This document shows, piece after piece, positions 25,956 to 35,613 of a stretch of 64,000 bases of DNA. The DNA is from Peptococcaceae bacterium (lineage in GTDB: Bacteria; Bacillota; Desulfitobacteriia; Desulfitobacteriales; Syntrophobotulaceae): assembly GCA_009782825.1 (NCBI GenBank), contig WRII01000001.1, positions 112,956-176,955 on the forward strand, in the 5' to 3' direction. Under the pieces are notes generated by a model. It was given only the letters and a program-made list of their open reading frames with translations, had not been told where the DNA came from and made no database searches. Every line of letters starts with the position of its first letter. The stretch's first letter is position 1. A program made the position numbers and the translations under genes.

Positions 25956-25961
25956 GACACT

Positions 25962-26654
25962 ATGATAGGGAAAAAACACGGGAACATCTATCTTTTCTTG
26001 GATATGCTTGATTTTACGGATGCAATGTATGAAGAATGCGTGTCCGTGCTGCCGCCGCAGAGACGGGAGAGAGCAGAAAGATACCACTTTATGAAGGATA
26101 AAAAGATGTGTCTGATTGCTTATCTTCTGCTGGTTCGCGGAATTGAGGATACTTTTGCGCTGAATATGCGGGGGCGGGATTTCTCCCTTCATCCCTATGG
26201 AAAACCCTATTTTGAAAGCGATCCTGATGTGTGTTTCAGCCTTTCTCATTGTGTTGACGGATGTGTGTGCGCTGTGGTGGATGGTCAGGTGGGCGTGGAT
26301 ATCCAGGATATTGCGGAGAATCGCTTGCGCCCGGGGGATCGGAGCACTCTCTATACCAGAGTTTTGTCTGAAAAGGAACAGCAGTGTCTGCACACGTCTT
26401 CGTTGGCGCCGGAGGAAGCTTTCACACGTTTCTGGGCGCTGAAGGAAAGCTATGTCAAGTGTACGGGAGAGGGATTCCAAACGGATTTTCAATCTTTGGA
26501 TTTCTCGGAAGTGCCTGATGTCAATGGGGAATTTAGGGGGATGTATGTGTCTGTACGGCAGGAGAGGGGGAGTTTTGTTGCGGTGTGCTGCATGAGAAGA
26601 CTGGAATGGAAGATCCATTATGTTACACTGGCGCAGCTTCATACGGGGCTGTAA
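25962..26654 (+). CDS. 4'-phosphopantetheinyl transferase (Sfp family)
   Basis: 230 residues. Transfers the phosphopantetheine arm of CoA to a serine of carrier proteins. The key motifs are present: CFSLSHC, VGVDIQDI with its metal-binding aspartate, and RFWALKESYVKCTGEG with the catalytic glutamate and lysine. Sfp-type enzymes often serve peptide or polyketide synthases; none is in this window, so it may serve fatty acid synthesis or a distant cluster. There is no ribosome site before the ATG, and the promoter lies right up against it, suggesting a leaderless transcript. Confidence 0.9.
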   Translation: MIGKKHGNIYLFLDMLDFTDAMYEECVSVLPPQRRERAERYHFMKDKKMCLIAYLLLVRGIEDTFALNMRGRDFSLHPYGKPYFESDPDVCFSLSHCVDGCVCAVVDGQVGVDIQDIAENRLRPGDRSTLYTRVLSEKEQQCLHTSSLAPEEAFTRFWALKESYVKCTGEGFQTDFQSLDFSEVPDVNGEFRGMYVSVRQERGSFVAVCCMRRLEWKIHYVTLAQLHTGL

Positions 26655-26713
26655 CCGTCTGAACGCCCTAAGGGCTTTTTGAGATGTGCAGGACAATAAA
26701 GGGGGTGGGAAAT

Positions 26714-27325
26714 GTGTTTCAATTTACAGATGACTTGAAAACCAATATCCAACATATTGACAGCCAGCACAGGGAGCTTGTGAAAATGGTTAATCATACG
26801 GCTGCTCTTGGGACGTCGAACCCGAGCAAAGAGGAGATGAAAAAATGTTTGGATTTTTTGGGGGAATATGTTGTTAAACATTTTGGGGACGAGGAAGCCT
26901 TGCAGATGGCAAGCGCATACCCTTACTATGATCATCACAAGCATATTCATGATAGTTTTATTAAGTCGTTTAAGGCGCTGTATGCGGACTTTGAAGTTAC
27001 CGGGCCTACCAGCAAGCTTGCTTATGCGCTTTCCTATACAGTGAGTGACTGGTTGATCAGCCATATTGGGGGCGAGGATGTTAAATTTGGCAAATATTTC
27101 GCGAACGTTATGCGCTATGATTTATATGAGTTTAGGGCTGGTCGAGAGACTCTTCTCTTGAGCTCCTTTCGCACGAGCGAGCTGCCGCTTTTTTTGTCTG
27201 TTCATTATGGAATCCCGATTGAGCATGCAACTGAGACAGCGGAACAGCTGGCGGAGGGGGAAGATTGCCCGCCATACGGATATAAGAGCAGAACGCTGTC
27301 CTTGAGGCTGCGGGAGCTGGCGTGA
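26714..27325 (+). CDS. Bacteriohemerythrin with C-terminal extension
   Basis: The GTG at 26714 gives (V)FQFTDDLKTNIQHIDSQH, the standard start of the family, and has GGGGGTGGG upstream. The four-helix domain carries the di-iron ligands in IDSQHRELVKMVNH, VVKHFGDEE and YYDHHKHIHDSF. It binds oxygen, giving oxygen sensing or scavenging, suitable for an anaerobe. The protein is about 203 residues, some 65 longer than the bare domain: after SDWLISHIGGEDVKFG comes an unfamiliar tail (FRAGRETLLLSSFRTSEL and on). It lies 40 bp before recA with no terminator between, so the two may be transcribed together. Confidence 0.88.
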   Translation: MFQFTDDLKTNIQHIDSQHRELVKMVNHTAALGTSNPSKEEMKKCLDFLGEYVVKHFGDEEALQMASAYPYYDHHKHIHDSFIKSFKALYADFEVTGPTSKLAYALSYTVSDWLISHIGGEDVKFGKYFANVMRYDLYEFRAGRETLLLSSFRTSELPLFLSVHYGIPIEHATETAEQLAEGEDCPPYGYKSRTLSLRLRELA

Positions 27326-27365
27326 ATGTGACGGGAAACATTATTAAGGAGGATGGGAATTTTTG

Positions 27366-28415
27366 ATGGAGAAGGATAAGCTTAAGGCGCTGGATATGGC
27401 CCTGATGCAGATTGAAAAGCAATTTGGCAAGGGCGCGATTATGAAGCTGGGTGAGGCGTCGACGAAATTGGCGGTGGAAGTGATCTCAACAGGAGCCTTG
27501 GCTCTGGATTTGGCGTTGGGAGTCGGAGGGCTGCCCCGGGGGCGTATCATTGAGATCTATGGTCCGGAATCCTCGGGGAAGACGACGGTGGCCTTGCATG
27601 TGATCGCGGAGTCTCAAAAGATGGAGGGAACGGCGGCTTTTATTGATGCGGAGCATGCGCTGGATCCTGTTTATGCCCGGGCTTTGGGTGTTCGGGTTGA
27701 GGATCTGCTGGTTTCTCAGCCGGACACAGGGGAGCAGGCGTTGGAGATTTGTGAGGCTTTGGTGCGCAGCGGCGCTGTGGATGTGGTCGTGGTGGATTCG
27801 GTGGCGGCTCTGGTGCCCCGGGCGGAAATTGAGGGCGAGATGGGGGATTCCCATATGGGGCTGCATGCCCGGTTGATGTCCCAGGCTTTGCGTAAATTGA
27901 CGGGGGCTATTAGCAAGAGTAAGACGTGTGTTATTTTTATTAACCAGGTTCGGGAGAAAGTGGGGGTCATGTTTGGCAACCCGGAAGTAACTACGGGGGG
28001 CAGGGCTTTGAAGTTTTACTCGTCGGTGCGGCTGGAGGTGCGCAAGGCGGATGTTATCAAGCAGGGACAGGATATCTTGGGGAACCGCACCAAGGTGAAG
28101 GTGGTTAAGAATAAGGTGGCGCCGCCGTTTCAGTCGGTTGAATTTGATATTATGTATGGCAAAGGGGTCTCCCATGAAGGGGGCTTGGTCGATTTGGGAG
28201 CGGAAACCGGGGTGTTGAGCAAGGCGGGCGCTTGGTATTCTTATAATGGAGAGCGTTTGGGCCAGGGACGGGAGAATGTTAAGGAGTATTTGGCGGAACA
28301 TCCGGATGTGGCATTGGAGATTGAAAGCAAGATTCGTGCTCAGCGGGTGCATCAGGGCGCGCCGGAGGCGGAGGAGGCTCTGGGGGATGTACAGGTTGTG
28401 GAGTTGGATAAGTAG
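27366..28415 (+). CDS. recA: Recombinase RecA
   Basis: 349 residues; ATG at 27366 with AGGAGG upstream. Forms filaments on single-stranded DNA, drives strand exchange and triggers LexA cleavage. [19 protein letters not shown], Walker [10 protein letters not shown], the loop region [20 protein letters not shown] and [16 protein letters not shown] are standard. No clear LexA box could be picked out in the 38-bp gap before the gene, so SOS control, if any, would be from further upstream. recX follows after 12 bp. Confidence 0.98.
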   Translation: MEKDKLKALDMALMQIEKQFGKGAIMKLGEASTKLAVEVISTGALALDLALGVGGLPRGRIIEIYGPESSGKTTVALHVIAESQKMEGTAAFIDAEHALDPVYARALGVRVEDLLVSQPDTGEQALEICEALVRSGAVDVVVVDSVAALVPRAEIEGEMGDSHMGLHARLMSQALRKLTGAISKSKTCVIFINQVREKVGVMFGNPEVTTGGRALKFYSSVRLEVRKADVIKQGQDILGNRTKVKVVKNKVAPPFQSVEFDIMYGKGVSHEGGLVDLGAETGVLSKAGAWYSYNGERLGQGRENVKEYLAEHPDVALEIESKIRAQRVHQGAPEAEEALGDVQVVELDK

Positions 28416-28427
28416 GGTCACTGTGCG

Positions 28428-28967
28428 ATGAATAATCATAATACGGAAGACCCAGGTCAGGACACAAAAGCCCATAGACGGTCGGCGCTGCAACAGGGGC
28501 TTCATTATTTGAGCTGCCGCCGCGTATCTGTGTGGGAAATGGATCAGCGTTTGCAGCGAGCCCGTTATCCTCAGGAGGAACGGGAACAAGCGATCCTGAA
28601 CCTTCAGGAATGGAAGTATCTTGATGATGGGGAGTTTGCGCGGGCTTACTGCCGAGGGAAAAAGGAGCGGTCTTCCCGTAAAAAAGTTGCCTATGAATTG
28701 GGGAGAAAAGGGGTTTCTGGTGAGGATATTGCCAGGGCGTTGGATCAAGAATATAGCGAAGAGGAAGAAATGGAGTATTGTCGCCAACATATGTTCAAAG
28801 TATGGGACAAAATGAGCGTGGAGTATTCTTCTAAACAGAACTGGAATTACCTGGTGGAGGCGTTCAAGGGGAGAATTGCGAGAAAAGGGTATCCTTGTGC
28901 AGGAATACAAAAAATCGTTGAGGAAGAGCCGGGTTTGTTTTTTCCAGACACTGCCAAGGAGACTTGA
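28428..28967 (+). CDS. recX: Regulatory protein RecX
   Basis: 179 residues. Small helical protein that binds and modulates RecA filaments. The three-repeat helical pattern is visible (LQQGLHYLSCRRVSVWEMDQ, EREQAILNLQEWKYLDDGEF with the YLDD motif, ARAYCRGKKERSS, then VAYELGRKGVSGEDIARAL). Directly after recA, as usual. Confidence 0.92.
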   Translation: MNNHNTEDPGQDTKAHRRSALQQGLHYLSCRRVSVWEMDQRLQRARYPQEEREQAILNLQEWKYLDDGEFARAYCRGKKERSSRKKVAYELGRKGVSGEDIARALDQEYSEEEEMEYCRQHMFKVWDKMSVEYSSKQNWNYLVEAFKGRIARKGYPCAGIQKIVEEEPGLFFPDTAKET

Positions 28968-29278
28968 CTTTATGGGGAGAGTTTATTAAACTAGGGGAGT
29001 ATAAAGACAGTCTTTTTTAGTCTTTTTCATTTGTGCCCTGTGAGATTTTTTCCGGGCGGCGCAAATATATATATATTTGTTGACCAATATAGGCATGGCG
29101 GGTCATGTTTAGGGTGTTGTGTGCAATGTATATATAGCGATGAAAGAGCATGAATGAGAGCATGACTGAGGATTTTCAGCCAAGCTGGGAAGTCCCGGTT
29201 CAGGAAGACTGGTCTGGCCAGTCTTTTTATTTAGGGGCTGCTGCAGTCCCTTACCCCAAATATAGGAGGTGAGATCGT
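28968..29278 (+). other. 311-bp gap between recX and rny
   Basis: AT-rich with TATATATATATTTG and a TATATATAGC stretch that could hold a promoter for rny, but no box pair at good spacing stands out. A terminator (29205-29229) ends recX transcripts. Nothing else was seen. Confidence 0.6.
29205..29229 (+). terminator. Terminator between recX and rny
   Basis: AAGACTGG pairs with CCAGTCTT around a five-base loop and is followed by TTTATTT. Confidence 0.75.
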
Positions 29279-30820
29279 GTGGAAATCGGTTTGATTGTTT
29301 TAACCCTGCTGGCGGGGCTGCTGGTTGGGTGTTTAGTGGGATGGATTGTGCGGCGCAACAGTGCCGAGAAGTCTCTGGGTTCTGCCGAACTGGCGGCTAA
29401 AAAAATTCGGGAAGATGCGGAAAGAGCTGCTGAAGCTAAAAAACGGGAGGCTGTGGTTACGGCTAAAGAAGAGGTCATGCAGCTTAAGAACGATCTGGAG
29501 AAGGAGACTCGGGAACGGCGCAATGAGTTGCAGCGTATGGAACGTCGATATCTGCAAAAAGAAGAGTCCTTGGACAAAAAAGTTGAAAATCTCGAGCGCA
29601 AGGAGGAAAGTTTGCGCCAGCGAGAGAATACGGTGGAGGCTTCTAAGCAGAAGTTGGAAGACATGGTGACCAAGCAAATGGCGGAATTGGAGCGGATATC
29701 GGGCTTGACGCCTGACGAAGCGAAACAGCTGCTGCTTCAAGGTGTGGAAGAAGAGGTTAGACACAAGTCTGCGATTATGATCAAAGAGGTGGAAGCGCGG
29801 ACGCGAGAGGAAGCCGATAAAAAGGCTAAGGATATCATTTCTCAGGCGGTTCAGCGGTGTGCCGCGGATCATGTGGCGGAGAGCACGGTGTCTGTGGTGT
29901 CGCTCCCGAATGATGAGATGAAGGGGCGTATCATTGGACGGGAAGGGCGCAATATCCGGGCGCTGGAGACGTTGACGGGCGTTGATCTCATTATTGACGA
30001 TACGCCGGAAGCGGTTATTTTGTCGAGCTTTGACCCTATTCGCCGGGAGGTAGCCCGGTTGGCTCTGGAAAAATTGATTGTTGATGGGCGCATTCATCCG
30101 GCGCGTATTGAAGAGATGGTTGAGAAGTCTCAGAAAGAGGTGGAGCAGAAGATTCGTGAGGAAGGGGAGCAGGCGACTTTTGAAACCAGTGTTCATGGCC
30201 TGCATCCGGAGATCGTGAAGCTGCTTGGCCGCTTGAAGTTTAGGACGAGCTATGGGCAGAATGTCCTGAAACATTCCATCGAAGTGGCTCATTTGTCTGG
30301 TCTTATGGCGGCGGAACTGGGTGCGGATTCCCGTTTGGCGAAACGCGCGGGGCTTTTGCATGATTTGGGTAAGGCGGTTGACCATGATACGGAAGGGACT
30401 CATGTGGAAATTGGTCTTGATATTTGTAAAAGATATAAGGAATCTGCGGAGGTGCTTCATGCTATTGAGGCTCATCATGGGGATAAGGAGCCGAAGAGTA
30501 TAGTGGCTTTCCTGGTGGCGGCGGCGGATGCTGTGTCGGCAGCCCGGCCGGGGGCGCGCCGGGAGACTCTGGAGAATTACATTAAACGCCTGCAGAAATT
30601 GGAAGAGATTGCGGAGGGCTTTGACGGTGTGGAGAAGTCCTATGCTATCCAGGCGGGGCGTGAGATCAGGATTATGGTCAACTCGGAAAAGGTGGACGAT
30701 GATCTGGCGCCGCGCATGGCTTATGATGTGGCGAAGCGCATTGAGGAGGAATTGGAGTACCCGGGCCAGATTAGGGTTGTGGTGCTGCGGGAGACTCGCG
30801 CGGTGGATTACGCGAAGTAG
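29279..30820 (+). CDS. rny: Ribonuclease Y
   Basis: 513 residues; GTG start with AGGAGGTGAG upstream. Membrane-anchored endonuclease that starts mRNA turnover in Firmicutes. One N-terminal helix ([20 protein letters not shown]), a long coiled coil (about 25-200), a KH domain ([20 protein letters not shown]) and the HD domain ([18 protein letters not shown], then [14 protein letters not shown]) are in the usual order. In many Firmicutes ymdB follows directly; here three other genes lie between them. Confidence 0.97.
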   Translation: MEIGLIVLTLLAGLLVGCLVGWIVRRNSAEKSLGSAELAAKKIREDAERAAEAKKREAVVTAKEEVMQLKNDLEKETRERRNELQRMERRYLQKEESLDKKVENLERKEESLRQRENTVEASKQKLEDMVTKQMAELERISGLTPDEAKQLLLQGVEEEVRHKSAIMIKEVEARTREEADKKAKDIISQAVQRCAADHVAESTVSVVSLPNDEMKGRIIGREGRNIRALETLTGVDLIIDDTPEAVILSSFDPIRREVARLALEKLIVDGRIHPARIEEMVEKSQKEVEQKIREEGEQATFETSVHGLHPEIVKLLGRLKFRTSYGQNVLKHSIEVAHLSGLMAAELGADSRLAKRAGLLHDLGKAVDHDTEGTHVEIGLDICKRYKESAEVLHAIEAHHGDKEPKSIVAFLVAAADAVSAARPGARRETLENYIKRLQKLEEIAEGFDGVEKSYAIQAGREIRIMVNSEKVDDDLAPRMAYDVAKRIEEELEYPGQIRVVVLRETRAVDYAK

Positions 30821-30849
30821 AGGTTCTGTATCAGAGTGAGGATAATGTT

Positions 30850-30877
30850 AAAGGGCCGCTGAGTAGGCGGCCCTTTT
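30850..30877 (+). terminator. Terminator after rny
   Basis: AAGGGCCGC pairs with GCGGCCCTT around a seven-base loop and is followed by TTG. It sits between convergent genes and may act in both directions. Confidence 0.85.
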
Positions 30878-30905
30878 GCCTGTGGTTCTGCTTGTGGGGC
30901 TGAGA

Positions 30906-31364
30906 CTAACCTTGTTGTTGTGAAAGCGCTTTCTTGTTCATAATCGCGCCGGCCACGAACACAAGAGGGAGAACCAAGTCAATGAGTCCAAGAGCAAGAT
31001 CTTGGATCTCTGCCCCCCCTATTGCTTGAAGAACCACGCCAACCAATGCTAAGACTATAAAAATCACCCCAAGGACTAAACATAACTGTGCCTTCTCCAA
31101 CACGGCTCTGTTTTTAATCCCTAAAATCCCCACAACAAGAGCCCAAAGCCCCGCAACAATGAATATGATAGCACCAACAATCAGAGTATCTTTATCCGTT
31201 CCGGAATCGGTTATGGCTTGGGTTACCTCCTCGCCGATACCTAAGCTGTCACCCGCCAGTAATCCGGCTAATGTAAGACCAAAAATAAGAATAGAGAGTG
31301 CTCCGATAATAACCAAAAGAATCCCCGATATCAAAAGAAGCGTTTTACCCGGTGCGTTTACCAT
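30906..31364 (-). CDS. Hypothetical four-helix membrane protein
   Basis: 152 residues from the ATG at 31364, which follows AGGAGGAATTTTTGAG. Hydrophobic stretches LLLISGILLVIIGALSIL, TLIVGAIIFIVAGLWALVVG, LCLVLGVIFIVLALVGVVL and LGLIDLVLPLVFVAGAIM give four helices, with acidic loops between. The tail ends KKALSQQQG. I do not recognise a named family. It is convergent with rny and divergent from the Ser/Thr kinase. Confidence 0.7.
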   Translation of the reverse strand: MVNAPGKTLLLISGILLVIIGALSILIFGLTLAGLLAGDSLGIGEEVTQAITDSGTDKDTLIVGAIIFIVAGLWALVVGILGIKNRAVLEKAQLCLVLGVIFIVLALVGVVLQAIGGAEIQDLALGLIDLVLPLVFVAGAIMNKKALSQQQG

Positions 31365-31730
31365 CTCAAAAATTCCTCCTAAAATTTTTTTTACACGAAA
31401 ACAAGGAAGCAAGGAAGATGATCCATTGCTAAAATTTTGTTCTGCAGAACAAGATGCGCCTTCTTTACTCTGCATGTGAGCCATGTGACTGGGATAAGAG
31501 CTTAAGCTGCAACCATCCTTGCTTATTGTACATGTTTCTTTGTAATAAATAAATTTGTTTTTATTGTTATTTTATGTTGTATTTTGTTGGAATTCGTTGG
31601 AGTTCGTCGTTGTCAATCCTTGCAGGACCGCTAAATATGCTATAATAGAATGTAGCTTCTCAGAGTATATATAACAAATAGACAAATAGAATAGACAAAC
31701 AGACAAACAGACAAAAAGGGGAGGATAAGA
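31365..31730. promoter_or_regulatory. 366-bp divergent gap with a possible kinase promoter
   Basis: Very AT-rich. A perfect TATAAT at 31641-31646 has TTGCAG 15 bp before it, a weak -35 arrangement, about 85 bp ahead of the kinase start. Just before the kinase there is a short tandem run of GACAAACA-type units (31679-31716). Confidence 0.45.
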
Positions 31731-34022
31731 GTGACCGACATCAAAACATATGAGCCCCTATGGGGCACATGGTACATCGAATCCTTACTGGGAGAGGGAG
31801 GGTTCGGCAAAGTTTATAAGGTCCGCCGGGAAGAATTCGGCACGACCTATTATTCCGCTGTGAAAATCATCTCCATCCCTCATGATGAGGGTGAACTGCG
31901 GCAGATGAAAAACGACGGGATGGATGATGTTTCTATGCAAAGGTATTTGTATGCCTTCGTCACAGACATCATCTCTGAGATTGCTCTGATGAGACAATTC
32001 CGCGGCAACAGCCATATAGTCAGCTTGGAAGATCATCAGATTATCGACAAAACCGGCGATATCGGCTGGGATATCCTGATCCGTATGGAACTGTTGACAG
32101 GCCTTTTCGACCATGCCGAGAAAACCCCTCTTTCCAAGGCTGATATTGTCAAACTGGGTATCGATATCTGCCGGGCTTTGGAGCTGTGTGCCAAGACAAA
32201 CACCATCCACCGTGATATTAAGCCGGAAAACATCTTTATTTCTCCTTACGGCGAATATAAACTGGGAGACTTCGGGATTGCCCGGAAGCTTGAGCGCACC
32301 TCGTCCGGACTTTCTAAAAAAGGCACATATACCTACATGGCCCCGGAGGTTTTTCGCGGAGAGCAGTATGGAGCCAATGTCGACACCTATTCCCTGGGCA
32401 TGGTGCTGTATCGCTTGCTGAATCACAACCGGGTTCCGTTCATGCCGGACTTTCCCCAACCCATCATGCCCAGTCACCGGGATGAAGCGCTGGGAAAACG
32501 TCTGAGCGGCACTCCCTTGCCTGTACTTAAGGGGGTGAGCCCGGAGCTCAATGGCGTTGTTCTGAGAGCCTGCGCCTTTACCCGCCAGGAACGGTTTGTC
32601 AGTCCCACGGAAATGCGCGACGCCTTGGAGACGATAGAAAAGACGCAAAATTATGAATCGGCAGCTACAGGGATAGAGTACAGTTCCGCCATGGACCAAA
32701 CCTTTGCGGTTCCGGGACAAGCACAGAGCCATGGAACTTTGACGCCCAACCTGTCCTATACCCCGTCAACACCAGGGCAGAACTACGCCTCCATGCCAGG
32801 GCAGAACTACGCCTCCATGCCGGGGCAGAACTATGCCTCCGTGCCGGGGCAGAACTACGCCTCCGTGCCGGGGCAGAACTACGCGGCCCAAACGCCACAC
32901 CCAATGCCCTCTACTTTGCCGCCCCCAAATTCCTACCCGCAAAACACAAGCAAAAATAAAACCAAGCTTATTGCCGTTCTGGCTTCCTTGGGCGCATTGG
33001 CCATTGTAGGGGTGGTTATCCTGATTTTTGCGTTGAATAACATGGGAAAAGATCAAACTCTGGCAGAAAAAGAAGAAGTGCTGCCTGAAGGTCAGACACA
33101 AACCTTTACCAGCGCCGACTCTGTGTATCACATAGAGGTTCCTAAAGACTGGAAACACCATACTGACGATAGACATGACCTCGAGACTATTAGTGTCGAA
33201 ATGGACGGAGACGAGGTCTATTTTGCCGTTCTGATTTTCAGCAAAGAAGATTTTGACCTTGACCTTAAGGGATTTGTTGATCTTTACACGGACACCAGAA
33301 AAGACTTTTGTGAGAATTATTTTGGCGCTTCAGCTGTTAATTATGAGCTTGGCGGGTACGCCGCATTTTTTACAGAAGCCTCCTTCACGGATACACACGA
33401 ACAGCAGCAAGAGGTTAGTTTTTATCAGTTTATATTTGAAACAGATGCAAATTATATAACTCTTTTTGGCCAGTGCCCGAAAAACAAAAAGGATACCTAC
33501 GAGCCGGTTATTAAAGAAATCGCTGCCAGTTTCAAAGTGGTAGGGCAGGAGAAGGCCTATGTGAAAGGCGCTTTATCTGAGACGGGTTGGGAGAGTGAAT
33601 TCTTCCGTCTCAAGTTCACAGCTCCGCAGGGATATACCATGAAGCCGATGACGGAATGGGACGGACCTTTCTTCACAGTGGAGATGCATGCATCTGGAAA
33701 TAATTGGCCTGAGCTGACTGTCTACACGTATGGACTGGACAGTATTTCCAGGAAAACCGAGGAAAAGTATTTGGAAGAATATAAAACAGAATACTCAGGG
33801 GGAGAAGGTGTACTTTCAGTCAGCGAGATCACAGAGGCTATAGTGGCAGGAGGGAGCCATAAGAAAATTACCAGTAAACGCAAGGACTCGGAAAACGGAG
33901 AATATTTCCAAGACTTCGTGGCCTGTAAAATAGGGAATAGAATGATTGTGATGGTTTTCACCTATACAGCTGCGCAAAGCCAGGAAAAAGAGGCTCTTCT
34001 GCAGGCGTTTACAAAGCTCTAA
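31731..34022 (+). CDS. Hanks-type Ser/Thr protein kinase with extracellular domain
   Basis: 763 residues; GTG start with GGGGAGGA upstream. Kinase domain at about 10-300: GEGGFGKVYKV, the VKII lysine, HRDIKPENIF, LGDFGIAR and GTYTYMAPEVF, so catalytically complete. A low-complexity linker with five or so copies of QNYAS(M/V)PG covers 345-390; a single membrane helix (LIAVLASLGALAIVGVVILI) follows at about 413-435. The outer 325 residues hold two halves that each look like a stress-response type beta domain (YHIEVPKDWKHH, then FFRLKFTAPQGYTM); no PASTA repeats are present, so it is not PrkC. It is probably a sensor of an outside signal. The gene ends in its own terminator. Confidence 0.9.
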   Translation: MTDIKTYEPLWGTWYIESLLGEGGFGKVYKVRREEFGTTYYSAVKIISIPHDEGELRQMKNDGMDDVSMQRYLYAFVTDIISEIALMRQFRGNSHIVSLEDHQIIDKTGDIGWDILIRMELLTGLFDHAEKTPLSKADIVKLGIDICRALELCAKTNTIHRDIKPENIFISPYGEYKLGDFGIARKLERTSSGLSKKGTYTYMAPEVFRGEQYGANVDTYSLGMVLYRLLNHNRVPFMPDFPQPIMPSHRDEALGKRLSGTPLPVLKGVSPELNGVVLRACAFTRQERFVSPTEMRDALETIEKTQNYESAATGIEYSSAMDQTFAVPGQAQSHGTLTPNLSYTPSTPGQNYASMPGQNYASMPGQNYASVPGQNYASVPGQNYAAQTPHPMPSTLPPPNSYPQNTSKNKTKLIAVLASLGALAIVGVVILIFALNNMGKDQTLAEKEEVLPEGQTQTFTSADSVYHIEVPKDWKHHTDDRHDLETISVEMDGDEVYFAVLIFSKEDFDLDLKGFVDLYTDTRKDFCENYFGASAVNYELGGYAAFFTEASFTDTHEQQQEVSFYQFIFETDANYITLFGQCPKNKKDTYEPVIKEIAASFKVVGQEKAYVKGALSETGWESEFFRLKFTAPQGYTMKPMTEWDGPFFTVEMHASGNNWPELTVYTYGLDSISRKTEEKYLEEYKTEYSGGEGVLSVSEITEAIVAGGSHKKITSKRKDSENGEYFQDFVACKIGNRMIVMVFTYTAAQSQEKEALLQAFTKL
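32768..32886 (+). repeat. 24-bp in-frame tandem repeat in the kinase linker
   Basis: About five units of a 24-bp sequence beginning GGGCAGAACTACGCCTCC, each coding for QNYAS(M/V)PG; third-base variation between units is slight, which suggests recent expansion. Confidence 0.9.
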
Positions 34023-34080
34023 TATTAGGGCAATGAAGGAGACATCCTATATAAGAACGCGCAACGCCGCATATTTCCCC

Positions 34081-34123
34081 GAAAAACCCTCCTTAATCAA
34101 AGAAAATGGCTGGAGGGTTTTTC
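34081..34123 (+). terminator. Terminator after the Ser/Thr kinase gene
   Basis: AAAAACCCTCC pairs perfectly with GGAGGGTTTTT (11 pairs, 19-base loop). It lies inside the longest possible frame of the next gene and so argues for a later start of that gene. Confidence 0.8.
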
Positions 34124-34194
34124 GTTCTCCTGAAGAATATCTGAAAAATGCCCGACATGGGAATCCATTAAGACTTGAGAGAGAGGACAAAGCA

Positions 34195-34725
34195 ATGCTA
34201 ACAACATCTGTCACCACAGGGATTGCAGGAATGAGTCTAGGGGCGGGATTTGCTAACTTTGGCACAGGATTGCTGACAGCGATTCTGCTCAGGTATCCGG
34301 AGATAGGGGCTATCAGTTGTGATCAGGGCAGCCAGGTTCTGAATATGAAGTTCCTGGTGAAGGGAGAGTATCCCTATGACAAACTTAAAGAGACTCTTTT
34401 GGATGCGTGGGTTGTGTTTAACCAGATGGAAGAACGGAGCATGCAAGTATCTCAGATTCACAGGTATACCCAGGAACTGGAAACCCTTGTGTTGACACGG
34501 GATTTGGCGACGCTGAGCTTCGATGAAATGAATTTGTCCATACAAATTCTCAGGAATATACTGGGGAAAAAGCTGATATCGGATGAGGAGATCTTGGACG
34601 AAGAAGATCTGATATACCAGGAGGATATGATTATTCAATCCCTGGCGGCGATCCGTTCGAGAGGTCCGGAAAACAGCCTGACAGCCTTGCGGGAGGGCGG
34701 CCGGGTGTTGGTTTTTAAGGCATAG
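34195..34725 (+). CDS. Hypothetical protein, 176 residues
   Basis: The ATG at 34195, behind AGAGAGGAC, is chosen because the frame further upstream contains the kinase gene's terminator. The product begins MLTTSVTTGIAGMSLGAGFA, continues with LLTAILLRYPEIGAISCDQG and KFLVKGEYPYDKLKETLLDA, then is helical and acidic (DEEILDEEDLIYQED). No membrane helix beyond a weak one at the start. I do not recognise a family. It lies just before ymdB. Confidence 0.6.
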   Translation: MLTTSVTTGIAGMSLGAGFANFGTGLLTAILLRYPEIGAISCDQGSQVLNMKFLVKGEYPYDKLKETLLDAWVVFNQMEERSMQVSQIHRYTQELETLVLTRDLATLSFDEMNLSIQILRNILGKKLISDEEILDEEDLIYQEDMIIQSLAAIRSRGPENSLTALREGGRVLVFKA

Positions 34726-34836
34726 CTTAAAATGGCTGCACCGGCTGCAGCAGAATCAAAATAGCAGAATCAAAATTGACATTGATGAAAAGATGAGATA
34801 AGCTTGGAGAAACAAAGAATATGGAAGAAAACAAAC

Positions 34837-35613
34837 ATGAATGTACTCTTTATCGGTGATGTTGTTGGACGGCCCGGGCGCGAAGCGATACAAACCTTTT
34901 TGCCGTCTTTGTGTCAGGAGTATGCTTTGGACTTTGTTGTGGCTAACGGGGAAAACGCCGCAGGGGGTCGTGGGATCACACAGGAGACAGCCCAAAGCTT
35001 ATACGAATTGGGGGTTGATTTTCTGACCTTGGGCAATCACACTTGGGATCAGAGAAGTTTGGAGAAGACCATTGATGAGGATATGAAAATCATCCGGCCT
35101 GCGAATTATCCGAGTGGTGTTCCCGGCCGGGGATATGGCGTTGTTTCTAAAAATGGAGTGAAGCTGGGTGTGATCAATCTGGCGGGCAGGATCTTTTTAA
35201 CTCCTCTGGATAATCCCTTTAGAATTGTGGGGGAGATTATCAACAAATTAAAGGAACAGACGCCGGTTATTCTTGTGGATCTTCATGCGGAAGCCACTTC
35301 GGAAAAAAATGCCATGGGGCATTTTTTGGACGGCAGGGTTAGCGCGGTTGTGGGGACTCATACCCATATTCAAACGGCGGATGAAAGAATTTTGAGTCAG
35401 GGGACAGGATATATAACAGATGTAGGAATGACAGGGCCAACGGATTCTGTGATCGGGGTCAAAAAAGAATCTGTGATCAGGGGGTTCCTCACACAAATGC
35501 CTTTTCGTCATGAAGTGGCTTCAGGTCCCATCCAGCTTGAGGCTGTGGTTCTTGCCATAGATGAGTGCGGCAGAGCCAGATCTATAGAGAGGGTTCAGCG
35601 CTATCGGGAATAG
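34837..35613 (+). CDS. ymdB: YmdB-type metallophosphoesterase (TIGR00282 family)
   Basis: 258 residues from the ATG at 34837 (MNVLFIGDVVGRPGREAIQT), the usual family start; the TTG at 34804 would add 11 unusual residues. Two-metal ligands are in GDVVGRPGR, NGENAAGG, LGNHTWDQ and VGTHTHIQTAD. In Bacillus YmdB hydrolyses cyclic 2',3'/3',5' nucleotides, binds RNase Y and controls motility versus biofilm. Position next to spoVS fits the rny-ymdB-spoVS order. Confidence 0.93.
   Translation: MNVLFIGDVVGRPGREAIQTFLPSLCQEYALDFVVANGENAAGGRGITQETAQSLYELGVDFLTLGNHTWDQRSLEKTIDEDMKIIRPANYPSGVPGRGYGVVSKNGVKLGVINLAGRIFLTPLDNPFRIVGEIINKLKEQTPVILVDLHAEATSEKNAMGHFLDGRVSAVVGTHTHIQTADERILSQGTGYITDVGMTGPTDSVIGVKKESVIRGFLTQMPFRHEVASGPIQLEAVVLAIDECGRARSIERVQRYRE

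Noticed and set aside
27486..28910. 474-residue open frame opposite recA and recX
   Set aside because: It mirrors the codon pattern of strongly coding recA/recX, has Arg/His/Leu-rich nonsense composition and no ribosome site.
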